Shown here: one piece after another, positions 37,296 through 46,480 of the stretch | Layout of the letters: each line of letters begins with the position of its first letter | Position numbering within the stretch: position 1 is the first letter of the stretch | NCBI GenBank assembly: GCA_016720935.1 | Contig: JADKJP010000006.1 | Coordinates: 744,001-808,000 of the forward strand | Direction: 5' to 3' | From: Bacteroidota bacterium | GTDB taxonomy: Bacteria; Bacteroidota; Bacteroidia; AKYH767-A; 2013-40CM-41-45 | DNA: 64,000 bases | Position numbers and translations under genes: made by a program | The notes under the pieces: model-generated | Told to the model about the DNA's origin: nothing | The model's database searches: none | Seen by the model: only the letters and a program-made list of their open reading frames with translations

Positions 37296-38670
37296 GGTGA
37301 TGTCTAATTCTTAGTTGACTTTTTTAGAAGTGGTTTCTTTTTGAGATGATTTTTGATTGCATCCTGTAATCTGTTTAAGTATTTAAAGTTATGTATTTTT
37401 TTCAATCGGTGTTCAACTTCTAATAGTGATGCCGCTATCCATCGTTGGCGTTGGTTGCTATTCGACCAGTTTTTCACATTTCTTGTAAATTTTCCGATTA
37501 AGGAATTCATACTTTCAATGCAGTTCGTTGTCCCCAGGCTGCGACAGAATATTTGCGCAACAGTTAATTTTTGCAATGTCAGTGTTTCTTCCAAACCCTC
37601 GAGAAGCGAATTGGCTGCACTGATATTTATTTTCTCTAACTCCCGATGGATTTCCATTAACGCTGTTTTTGCTTTTGGATAGTCTGGCTCCCGATATGCA
37701 TTCTGGATTCGAACTTTGAAAATTGTTTTATCTCTTTCACTCAAGTAACTAATGACATTTTCTCTTTTATGCCATTGGCAACGCTGTACTACTGCGGATT
37801 TCCCAAAGACATCTTCAATCGCTTTGCGGATACCCTTGCTGCCATCAATTACGGTTAGCAAACCTCCATCGAACTTAAATTTTCGATCAATTAATCGCCT
37901 GAGCAGCTGACCAATTGCCCGGCTATTTTCGTTGGAAGTTTGAATAAAATCCAAGGGGATTTTTACTCCTTTATCCGTCACTCCCAGAGCGATAACCATT
38001 TGTTCTTTGGCTAAATATTTTCCGTCAACCAACAAGGCAACAAAAGTGTGCTCTTCAAAGGTCCGTTCGCAAAAATGTTTTACTGCCTGTTCACTCGCTT
38101 CAATAAATTCCCTGCTGACGTGGCTGGAACTTAATCCGAAATTTTCCGCCAAATGCGCTACGACTTTTTATAATCCCGTGTACTGAGGCCATGCAGTACA
38201 CTTTTAAACATTTCATCATTTGGAGCTTCGATATTCTTTAACTTTTCAACGCCAGATAACGGAACGCATTGACCAGTTTGGGATTCCCGAATCCTGGGAA
38301 TTTCCACCGGCAAGCGTTGTCCTCCCATTTTAATGCTCCCTGGATTAAAGCCGTGCCGATAGAATTTTTTGTCTCCGTTTTCAGCATGGGAATAGCGATC
38401 TCCTGTCTTTTCTCTTACTAGTTCTTCAAAGATCTGGTTGATCATCACCCGGCACAATTCAAAATGATGACCCAGTAGCTCAAATTTAAGGTCCATGGGT
38501 TGGTTTAAAAACCATTCGTAATTTTCTCGGTGAACTTTCGTAGTTTTGCTCATGGTAGTTTGATTTTTTGATTTTTAGCTGCAAACCAAAAATACTCAAT
38601 TTCAAACCACTTTTCCTGACAGCGACTTCGGTTGCTGTCAGGTTTTTTCAACTAACTTTGGGACAAGACC
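37296..38670 (-). mobile_element. IS256-family insertion sequence, copy 2, inserted in the retron RT gene
   Basis: 1375 bp. Ends are GGTGATGTCTAATTCTTAG at the left and GGTCTTGTCCCAAAGTTAG read inwards from the right. An 8-bp duplication CTAACAGA lies at 37288-37295 and 38671-38678. It is related to copies 1 and 3 but clearly diverged (roughly three quarters of residues match by eye), so it came from a separate transposition of a different lineage. The subterminal hairpin has a different stem (CCTGACAGC/GCTGTCAGG, 38625-38652) and the same loop GACTTCGGT. Confidence 0.95.
37304..38553 (-). pseudogene. IS256-family transposase, one frameshift
   Basis: The start is MSKTTKVHRENYEWFLNQP at 38553. 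The frame is open for 131 residues to DYKKS, then lost at the T5 run at 38165-38169, where copies 1 and 3 have six T. The remainder continues in another frame (VSREFIEASEQAVKHFCERT) to 37304. With one added base the product is about 416 residues with all three DDE regions (LVDGKYLAKEQMV, LLTVIDGSKGIRKAI, LLEGLEETLTLQKL). It would move the IS if the frame is really intact. Confidence 0.85.
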
Positions 38671-39386
38671 CTAACAGATTCTTCAATAATTTTTAATAAT
38701 TCATTTTCATCAAAGTTCCCTGAAAAGCTAAGATCGTCTGCATATCGAGTATATTTTATCTCATTTTTAACGCAATAATTTATTATATTGTCATCGGCTG
38801 ATTTAAAAAAAATATTTGAAAGATAGGGACTTGTTGGTGCGCCTTGTGGTAACGAATTATTCAATGTACAAAGTTTTGCTAATAAATTTGACAAAATCTT
38901 TGAGTAGCCAAGTTTCAAAAAAATATTTTCAACTGAGGAAGTAGTTATGGATGGGAAAAAGTCTTTAATATCAACAGTAAAAACTTTTGGCTGATTCTTA
39001 TGAAATTTAACATTTTCAATTATATTGATCCTTTTCCTGTATGCTTTTGCAAATGAACTAACCTTAACTTGTTCTAAAATATTTTCAAGAATCCAATTTT
39101 GGATTTCTTTTAAACTAGGTAATGGTTCAGATATTTCACGCAGTTTGCCGTTGCGTTTTTTAATTTTAAAATTTCTATAAAAATATGGAGTATAAACTAC
39201 TGCTCTTTTTAAATAATCCTTTCTATATCCAACAAAAACTGATAAGTTAGAAGTATTGTATATTACTGGTAGCCCTTTCTCAATAAGTGGTTTTGCATAA
39301 TTCAGGCATCGCTGTATATTCTCATCAGTATATCCTGATTTTGATGCCTTTTGCTCGAATTTCGTTCTATAATTTTCAAAGTTCAT
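38671..39386 (-). pseudogene. Retron reverse transcriptase, N-terminal and catalytic part
   Basis: The ATG at 39386 begins one base from the end of the predicted msr-msd RNA. 238 residues remain before the IS. Catalytic motifs are complete: FTVDIKDFFPSI (Asp139), LPQGAPTSPYLSNI (180-191) and YTRYADDLSF with the YADD box at residues 215-218. The sequence and the VTG motif of the severed C-terminal part place it with retron RTs rather than group II introns or DGRs. It would copy the msd part of the RNA to give msDNA primed from a guanosine 2'-OH. With the thumb lost at residue 239 it cannot be active. Confidence 0.9.
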
Positions 39387-39387
39387 A

Positions 39388-39570
39388 TTCTTAAAATCGT
39401 TAATTGAGTGGGGGGCATATCCCCCACACTCAAGTTAGTGAATACGGGTTTAAAAGGGTCGGAGCTTCAGCGAAGACCCTTTTAAACCCGAAGGCTTGAA
39501 AGCCCATTCAATTACAGAACAGTGACTCACTGTTCCGGTGTCAGCCTAAGCCAACACAATATTTTAAGAA
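39388..39570 (-). ncRNA. Retron msr-msd non-coding RNA (predicted)
   Basis: The 183-base stretch between the winged-helix stop (39575) and the RT start (39386) is almost all secondary structure. Perfect 10-bp outer arms ATTTTAAGAA (39561-39570) and TTCTTAAAAT (39388-39397) pair as a1/a2. In minus-strand order, next come TTGGCTTAGGCTGACACC, a candidate for the branch guanosine; a hairpin GAACAGTG-loop-CACTGTTC (39517-39535); a short GGCTT/AAGCC hairpin (39493-39504); and a perfect 16-bp stem CGGGTTTAAAAGGGTC/GACCCTTTTAAACCCG with 14-base loop (39445-39490), the likely msd. Last is a GAGTG-GGGGG/CCCCC-CACTC hairpin (39406-39431). Position, a1/a2 and long msd-like stem are the defining features of retron RNAs. 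The branch base is not certain. Confidence 0.78.
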
Positions 39571-39574
39571 AGAA

Positions 39575-39889
39575 CTAAAAAGTCAATTCATTTTGTCTAG
39601 GTACAAAGATAAAACTTTTTTTCCTTTTTATCAATACGACTTTTTCGTCTTTCTCAATCCATTCTTTTTTATTCGTCTTTTTGTACGTATCTTCTAAGGT
39701 TCTCAACAACTCAATTCCTTTGTCAGTTAGTATTATTCTGCTATAAGAATTTGTAACCAACCCATTTAAAATTGCTTTATTTGTCTGTACTGCAATTTCG
39801 CTAAAATCAATACCATTTCTTACTAGCCGTTTTACAGAACCATTCCGGAAAATTACATCAAGAAGTATGTATAAACTATTTTCATTCAT
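39575..39889 (-). CDS. Retron-associated winged-helix protein
   Basis: 104 residues. The N-terminal helices (MNENSLYILLDVIFRNGSVK) and a middle 'TNKAILNGLVTNSYSRIILTDKGIELLRTLE' segment read as a winged helix-turn-helix of the MarR/ArsR-like size, the wing ending in the T-D-K-G-x-E-L strand. In retrons of the PRTase type, a small DNA-binding protein is encoded with the PRTase. It starts three bases after the PRTase stop (in the corrected frame), so the two are translated together. The stop is four bases before the a1 arm of the RNA. Its expected job is to bind the msDNA or the complex; this is inferred from related systems. Confidence 0.72.
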   Translation of the reverse strand: MNENSLYILLDVIFRNGSVKRLVRNGIDFSEIAVQTNKAILNGLVTNSYSRIILTDKGIELLRTLEDTYKKTNKKEWIEKDEKVVLIKRKKSFIFVPRQNELTF

Positions 39890-39892
39890 ATT

Positions 39893-40742
39893 TTAGTATC
39901 TTGAAAATGGTGCCTCATAAATTTCTCCACTTTTTTTGTGTTCTTTCCAAAATATAGGAAAGGTATTATCTGGTGTTCTCATAAGAGTAATTAAAGCTTC
40001 AGATTGATTGAATCCAAAAGTATAATGATTACCAGGTATCAATTTCTCTATTTCCATCATTATTCTAATTTTTTCTTCTAATTCTGGGGGCTTGTAGTAG
40101 TCTGAGATTCCTTTTTTGTTATCATGTCTGTATAATAGGCTACATCAATTTTTTTAAGAATTCTGTTGAATCTGATTGGGCGGCTATTGAGATAACATTT
40201 AATTTTTTTGGCTCAATATTTCTATTTGAAAGAAACTCTTCTATTGTTGCTTTGATTGTTTCACCAGAACCTAAATAATCGTCAAGAAGAAAAACTGCAT
40301 CAGTATCTTTTAATTTAAAATCACTTGATTTGATATGGTCATATGATTCGATTTCTATAAATTCTATTACTTTATATCTAATTAACATTGGCTTAATAGC
40401 TCTCAACATATAAAGTATAGTATGCCCACTTTTTGTTTTTTTCTCGTCTTCAGGTTTCATTACTGGAAATAAAATAATTCTTTTTAGATTGTCCAGTTTT
40501 TCCTTTTCTACTAAATTTAAAGTATTTACAATTTTTGATTGATATTCGCTTAAAGTAATCCAAGTATATCTTTCCGCTAAGTCAATAATTAATTCTCTTT
40601 GCGTATCGTTTAGATTAGATAATAATTTACAAAAGTTTGTAAAGACAATATTATTACCTTCTTTATCTGTCCATTTTTTGTCATTAAAGATTGTGTATAG
40701 TTTTGTAATTGTTGTTATGTCCATAACTCTATGTTGTGTCAT
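39893..40742 (-). pseudogene. Retron-associated phosphoribosyltransferase effector, one frameshift
   Basis: The first frame runs from the ATG at 40742 for 200 residues and ends at the TAG at 40140-40142. It holds the PRTase core: the PRPP loop VFLLDDYLGSGETIKATIEE (about residues 150-169) and the upstream beta-strands. The gene clearly continues in the next frame, LLYRHDNKKGISDYYKPPEL then HYTFGFNQSEALITLMRTPD and FPIFWKEHKKSGEIYEAPF, to a stop at 39893. The shift needs one extra base removed near 40142. Corrected length is about 282 residues. In retrons this kind of protein is the toxic effector released when phage disturbs the RT-msDNA complex. An alternative ATG at 40724 is possible. Confidence 0.75.
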
Positions 40743-40956
40743 TTATTTTTTCTGCCTTGCTGTTAACGTTTTCGCGGTTGGCGACGGGGCCGGCCACCGC
40801 TTTAACATTTTTATGTATAACATCGGCCGGCCCTGGCGCCACACCGCGTTTTATGCTCAGCATTTTCTTAATAGATAGGTTGTCTTAATTACTCAATCAT
40901 TTTTAAGGTAGACATTGTTTGTCCGCAGTAATTTATTTGTAAGTATTTACCATATT
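40743..40956. repeat. GC-rich palindromic, attC-like element
   Basis: About 40765-40860 is an imperfect inverted repeat: AACG, then CGCGGTTGGCGACGGGGCC on the left (40773-40791) facing GGCCGGCCCTGGCGCC and ACACCGCG on the right (40825-40848). It is much richer in G+C than its surroundings. It lies between the retron operon and the small gene at 40957 and is laid out like the element at 26901-27031. No gene is seen. Confidence 0.4.
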
Positions 40957-41232
40957 TTATAACTCAATGAATGGACTATATATATTGCAAATAAGAGCAA
41001 TATTATCTTCTGTGAAAATTCTTTCATTTATTGGACGATTTCGCATTTGAATCGTGTAGCCGCTAAAAGTATTTCTATCAATGTTTATTTCTGTTACCAT
41101 AAAAGCCGGGTAATAAAGTAAACATCTTACAGGTTGGTTGTCAATTGCGATTCTAAAGTAAATATCTACCGGGATCTGCTGCTCTATTACATGTATTAAT
41201 CTTTCTATCATAGTTTTATTTTCAAATTTCAT
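40957..41232 (-). CDS. Small hypothetical protein
   Basis: 91 residues from the ATG at 41232; a TTG at 41256 lies further upstream. The sequence MKFENKTMIERLIHVIEQQI leads to a beta-rich centre (VDIYFRIAIDNQPVRCLLYY, then MVTEINIDRNTFSGYTIQ) with no membrane segment or signal peptide. I do not recognise it. It sits between the GC-rich palindrome at 40765-40860 and a CATAACGTTTCGG sequence at about 41284, in the style of a one-gene cassette. It may be an antitoxin or immunity-type small protein, but that is only a guess. Confidence 0.5.
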   Translation of the reverse strand: MKFENKTMIERLIHVIEQQIPVDIYFRIAIDNQPVRCLLYYPAFMVTEINIDRNTFSGYTIQMRNRPINERIFTEDNIALICNIYSPFIEL

Positions 41233-41420
41233 TGATATTGTAGTCAATGTAAACAATTATTTGAATGATTTTATATCTTGTGCATAACGTTTCGGTTTAC
41301 GCAACCAGTTTTGTATATAAATTGAAATTGATTGGGTTCACACAATTGATTGCATATATATTTGAATTGTGCGACATCCGAAATTCAATTATTAGATTTG
41401 ATTTTGTGTGAATAGGATAA

Positions 41421-42794
41421 GGTGATGTCTAATTCTTAGTTGAAAAATTGCATCGTGGTTTCCTGATGACGTGATTTTTAATTGCTTCCTGTAATTTATT
41501 TAGATGTTTAAAGTTATGAATTTTATTCAAATTATTTTCTAATTCCAATAAGGCTGCAGCAACCCATCTTTGTCGTTGATTACTGTTGGTCCAATGCTTA
41601 ACATTTCGTACATATTTCGCCATTTGGGAGTTCAGGTTTTCAATACAATTTGTCGTAGCCAAACTTCTGGAAAATATTTGCGCAACTTTCAATTTGTGGA
41701 GTGTAAGCGTTTCTTCCAAGCCTTCCAGTAGAGAGTTCGCTGCATTTTGATTGATTTTTAAGAGCTCTTTGTGGATGTTTAGCAATACCAGTTTAGCTTT
41801 TATTGTAATCAGGTTCCCGGTATGCATTCTGTATTTTTGTTTTAAAATTCGATTTGTCCCGATCACTTAAATAGCTCAGTACATTTTCACGTTTGTGCCA
41901 CTGACAACGCTGAATAATTGCTTTTTTCCAAACACATCGACCACCGCCTTGTGAAGCCCCTTGCTACCATCGATCACGACAAGTAAGCCGTCAGTAAAAC
42001 TAAATTTCTTTGCGAGTATTTGTTTAAGCAACTGGCTTATGGCACGGCTATTTTCATTTGATGTTTGAATAAAACCTACCGGAATTTTGATCCCTTTATC
42101 CGTCACACCCAAGGCGACTACCATCTGTTCACTGGCCAGATATTTTCCGTCAATTAACAGTACAACAAAATTGTGATCTTCATAGGTTCGTTCACAAAAA
42201 TGCTTGAATGCTTCTTCGCTTTGTTCTTTAAACTCACGACTGACCTGACTTGAACTGAGTCCGAAACTTTCGGCTAAATGGTTAGTTACTTTTTTATAAT
42301 CACGAGTGCTGATTCCATGAAGAACCTTTTTGAGAACTTCTTCGGTTGGCTCGGCTAGGTTTCTTAAGTTTTCCAGACCTGGAAGCGGTACACATTTTCC
42401 ACTTGAAGATTCCCTGATTCTTGGAATTTCCACCGGCAATCGATGATCTCCCATTTTGATGCTCCCGGATTGAAACCGTGGCGATAGAATTTTTTTGGGC
42501 CCGAAAGTGAATGCTCATAACGTTCACCTGTCTTTTCTCTGATAATTTCTTCAAAAATCTGATTAATCATGATTCGACACATCTCAAAATGATTCATCAC
42601 CATTTCAAATTTAATGTCGACTGGTTGGTCGTAAAACCAAGCAATGTTTTCTCGTTGAACTTTTGTAGATTTGCTCATGGTAGTTTGATTTTAGATTTTA
42701 GGTCGCAAATCAAAAATACTCATTATCAAACCACTTACTTAGCAGCGACTTCGGTAGCTGCTAAGTTTTTTTCAACTAACTTTGGGACTACACC
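41421..42794 (-). mobile_element. IS256-family insertion sequence, copy 3 (1374 bp)
   Basis: Same ends, length and orientation as copy 1 and nearly identical in sequence. 8-bp duplications TAGGATAA flank it at 41413-41420 and 42795-42802, proving a separate insertion. The hairpin CTTAGCAGC/GCTGCTAAG lies at 42738-42765. Because copy 1 and copy 3 are direct repeats 14.3 kb apart, recombination between them could delete the region that holds the retron. Confidence 0.95.
41429..42678 (-). pseudogene. IS256-family transposase, three frameshifts
   Basis: The start MSKSTKVQRENIAWFYDQP at 42678 matches copy 1. The frame is broken in three places by comparison: C3 instead of C4 at 42464-42466, T6 instead of T7 at 41922-41927, and one extra T at about 41798-41801. 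The position broken in copy 1 is intact here (T7 at 42490-42496), and the reverse is true for all three sites, so a fully open ancestor can be rebuilt from the two copies. Errors in homopolymers are the simplest cause, but decay of a dead copy cannot be excluded. Confidence 0.85.
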
Positions 42795-43587
42795 TAGGAT
42801 AAGTGTGATATAGGTTCATTGAGGAAAATAATATTTATCTTTAACTGAAATTATTTATTTTATTGAATACAATTATCAAATTGAATTAAATATTCAAAAA
42901 AATATGCTGACTAAGATACGTTTTTCAAATTGTTTTAAAAGAAAAGAGAGGAATTTTTATGAGGGACAGAGGAGTGGAGCGAGGGACGAAGGACGGGGGA
43001 CGGATTGTGTGTGTAGGGCTGGCTTTGGAAATTAGTAGTCGGGAGTCCGTAGTCTGTAGTCTGTAGTCGGTTTGGAAAAGAGACGCGGTGATTGGTGCGA
43101 GCGTTTTAAGTTAAAGAGTTATTATAAGTTAAAATATAAGTGGTAGCGAAAGTGGAAGTGTATGTGGAAGTTTTAAGTTTTTTTGAGGTTTGTGGAATGG
43201 GAGGGGGGAGAGAATTTGTGGACAGGGGGGAGTAGATTATTTAATCCAACCACTAACCACTAAGCACCAGGAACCCAAATAGATTGCGGTGCAGCCAGCA
43301 AACTAACCGCGGGCGAAGCGAGGGACGAGCGGAGCACGGGGAGGGCAGAGGTAGATTGACGGGGGGCTTGCGTTCCAAATCTTTGAGGTACTTGGCGGAT
43401 TCTTAGTGATTATTTCGCCCCATCGGGGCAAAGGGCGCAAAGAGACGCAAAGGCAATATTGCAACTATCAGATAATTAACAAATTATAACATTTTGTCAA
43501 TAAGTTTTTCTTCCTTAAGAAGGGGAAAAAATTACCTTTGCGGACGAAAAAGAAGGCTTTTACGCAATTAATCCCGTTCTCCGACAA
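42795..43587. other. Gap without a gene, G-rich and low-complexity
   Basis: After the IS, about 42810-42960 is AT-rich. About 42961-43400 is purine-rich low-complexity DNA (GGACAGAGGAGTGGAGCGAGGG, TAGTCTGTAGTCTGTAGTC). A small hairpin GCCCC-ATC-GGGGC at 43427-43439 is followed by AAAGGGCGCAAAG, which resembles the hairpin tail found just after carB (46448-46470). I see no open frame with coding character. The promoter of carB probably lies in the last 100 bases. Confidence 0.5.
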
Positions 43588-46405
43588 ATGCCACGTGATC
43601 TCTCCATTAAATCAGTTCTCATCATAGGTTCAGGTCCGATTATTATCGGACAGGCTTGTGAATTCGATTATTCAGGTTCGCAGGCTTCGCGCTCGCTGAA
43701 AGAAGAGGGAATTGAAGTGACGCTCATCAATTCCAATCCTGCGACGATCATGACGGATCATGTGACGGCGGATAATATTTATCTGAAACCGCTCACGAAA
43801 AAATCCATCATTGAAATTCTGGAAAAACATAAAATCGATGCGGTGCTGCCTACCATGGGCGGACAAACTGCTTTGAACCTTGCGATTGAATGTCAGAAGT
43901 CGGGAATCTGGGATCGATATGGTGTGAAAATTATTGGTGTCGATATCGATGCCATTAACATGACGGAAGACCGGGAGAAATTCCGCTTACGCATGCTTGA
44001 ACTTGGCGCGGGAGTGTGCAAAGGAAGAACAGCGACTTCTTTCCTCGAAGGAAAAGAAATCGCCCAGGAGATTGGTTTTCCGCTGGTGATTCGTCCCTCC
44101 TTCACACTCGGCGGAACGGGTGGTGGTTTTGTGCATACCAAAGAGGAGTTCGACAGTTTTCTTAACCGCGGTCTGCATGCATCGCCTGTACACGAAGTAT
44201 TGATCGAACAGTCTATCATGGGCTGGAAGGAATTCGAACTGGAACTTCTTCGCGACGCCGCCGGAAACGTTATCATCATTTGCTCCATCGAGAATTTTGA
44301 TCCGATGGGAATTCATACGGGTGATTCCATCACCGTTGCTCCGGCGATGACATTGTCGGATGTGACCTACCAGAGAATGCGTGATCTTGCCATTCGCTGT
44401 ATGAACGGTATCGGAAATTTCGCGGGTGGTTGTAATATTCAGTTTTCGGTGAATCCGGATAATGAAGAGGACATCATCGTGATCGAAATCAATCCGCGTG
44501 TTTCGCGTTCTTCGGCGCTGGCTTCAAAAGCGACCGGTTATCCTATCGCGAAAATCGCAGCCAAACTGGCCATCGGGTATCATCTCGATGAATTAAAAAA
44601 TCAGATTACAAAAAGTACTTCCGCGTTTTTTGAACCGACTCTCGATTATGTGATCGTGAAAGTTCCACGCTGGAATTTTGATAAGTTCAAAGGCACCGAT
44701 CGTCACCTTGGTTTGCAGATGAAATCTGTGGGCGAGGCAATGGGTATCGGTCGTTGTTTCCAGGAGGCTTTGCAAAAGGCTTGTCAATCGCTCGAGATCA
44801 AACGTAACGGTCTGGGTGCCGACGGCCGCGAGATCCGCGACCAGGAAGAAATCCTCGACAGTCTGGAACGTCCGAGATGGAATCGTTTGTTCCATATCTA
44901 CGACGCGTTCAAACTGGGCATCTCATTCAATACAATACAAAAACTTACCAAGATCGATCCCTGGTTCCTTCGCCAGATCGAAGAGCTGATCGAACTTGAA
45001 AAGGAAATCGAAAAATATACAGTCGATACGATTCCGAACGCTTTGCTGATGGAAGCAAAGAAAAAAGGATACGCTGATCGTCAGGTTGCGCATCTGCTGC
45101 GTTGTCTGGAAAGCCAGGTGTTTAAAAAGCGCGGGGAGCTGGGCATTCGCAGAGTTTGGAAACTGGTCGACACCTGCGCGGCAGAGTTTGAAGCGAAGAC
45201 GCCTTATTTCTATTCCACATTCGATGAGGAAAATGAAAGTGTCTCGACCAATAAAAAGAAAATTGTGATTCTTGGTTCCGGTCCGAACCGGATCGGGCAG
45301 GGGATAGAATTCGATTACAGTTGCGTGCATGGTGTTCTCGCTGCGAAAGAAGCAGGTTACGAAACCATCATGATCAATTGCAATCCGGAGACGGTCTCTA
45401 CCGATTTTGATATCGCCGACAAGCTGTATTTCGAACCGGTTTTCTGGGAACATATTTACGAGATCATCGAGCACGAAAAACCGGAAGGTGTCATCGTACA
45501 GCTGGGCGGTCAAACCGCGCTGAAGCTCGCTGAGAAATTAAATAAATACGGAATTAAAATTATCGGCACCAGTTTCGAGTCGCTGGATCTGGCGGAAGAT
45601 CGTGGTCAGTTTTCCACGCTGCTGCGCGATCTGAATATTCCGTACCCGAAATTCGGTGTAGTGGAGAATTCGGATCAGCTGGTGGGACTTTCAAAAGATC
45701 TTGGTTTCCCATTGCTGGTGCGTCCGAGTTATGTGCTGGGCGGACAAAGCATGAAGATTGTGATCAATGTGGAAGAGCTGGAAACGCATGTGATTAAAAT
45801 TCTGCAGGACATTCCGGATAATAAAATCCTGCTCGATCATTTCCTTGAAAAAGCGATCGAAGCGGAAGCCGACGCGATTTGTGACGGGGAAGATGTGTAC
45901 ATCATCGGAATGATGGAACACATTGAACCGGCGGGAATCCACAGCGGCGACAGCAACGCGGTGCTTCCTCCGTTTGATCTGGAGCGATAATGTGCTTCAG
46001 CAGATGGAAGCGATCACGCGCAAGATCGCGCTGGCGATGCAGGTGAAGGGTTTGATCAATATCCAGTTCGCCATCAAGAACGAAACGGTGTATGTAATCG
46101 AAGCGAATCCGAGAGCTTCGCGTACGGTGCCGTTTATCGCCAAGGCTTACGATGAGCCTTATGTTAATTATGCAACGAAGGTGATGCTGGGTGTAAACAA
46201 ACTGAAGGATTTCAAATTTTCTCCAAAGAAAAATGGTTACGCGATCAAGGTTCCTGTTTTCTCTTTCGATAAATTTCTGGATGTGAATAAGGAGCTGGGT
46301 CCTGAGATGAAATCAACGGGTGAAGCGATTTATTTCATCGATGACCTGGAGGATGATTTCTTCCAGAAAGTCTATTCCGAACGTAATCTCTATCTATCAC
46401 GATAA
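43588..46405 (+). CDS. carB: Carbamoyl-phosphate synthase large subunit, one frameshift
   Basis: CarB makes carbamoyl phosphate for pyrimidine and arginine synthesis from bicarbonate, ammonia (from glutamine via CarA) and two ATP. The first ATP-grasp half begins KSVLIIGSGPIIIGQACEFD, the second IVILGSGPNRIGQGIEFDYS, and the paired ATP-grasp motifs are present (EINPRVSRSSALASKATGYP; EANPRASRTVPFIAKA). The frame breaks at 45981, where CTGGAGCGAT should read CTGAGCGAT; the rest is open to 46405. The corrected protein of about 939 residues lacks the C-terminal MGS-like regulatory domain, as is normal in Bacteroidota. Because the enzyme is essential or nearly so, the shift is most likely a sequence error. 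carA is not in the window. Confidence 0.93.
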
Positions 46406-46409
46406 AAAC

Positions 46410-46468
46410 TTGCGCCCTTTGTCCCGAGGGGACGAAATAATTTCATTCCCTCGGGACAAAGTGCGCAA
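46410..46468. terminator. Long inverted repeat after carB
   Basis: TTGCGCCCTTTGTCCCGAGGG (46410-46430) faces CCCTCGGGACAAAGTGCGCAA (46448-46468): 20 of 21 positions pair, with a 17-base loop. There is no T-run on either side, so it may be a processing or attenuation structure instead of a classic terminator. It lies in the short gap between carB and the DUF4834 gene, and its tail resembles the hairpin before carB (43427-43450). Confidence 0.5.
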
Positions 46469-46480
46469 AGAAGAAAACAT

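Noticed and set aside
36948..39386. Group II intron or diversity-generating retroelement as an explanation for the RT
   Set aside because: There is no maturase/HNH domain, no intron RNA domains V/VI, no template/variable repeat and no avd gene; the VTG motif and the structured RNA directly upstream fit a retron.
46405..46480. CarB missing its C-terminal MGS-like domain, seen as truncation
   Set aside because: Bacteroidota CarB proteins are normally about 940-950 residues and lack this domain; only the frameshift at 45981 is abnormal.
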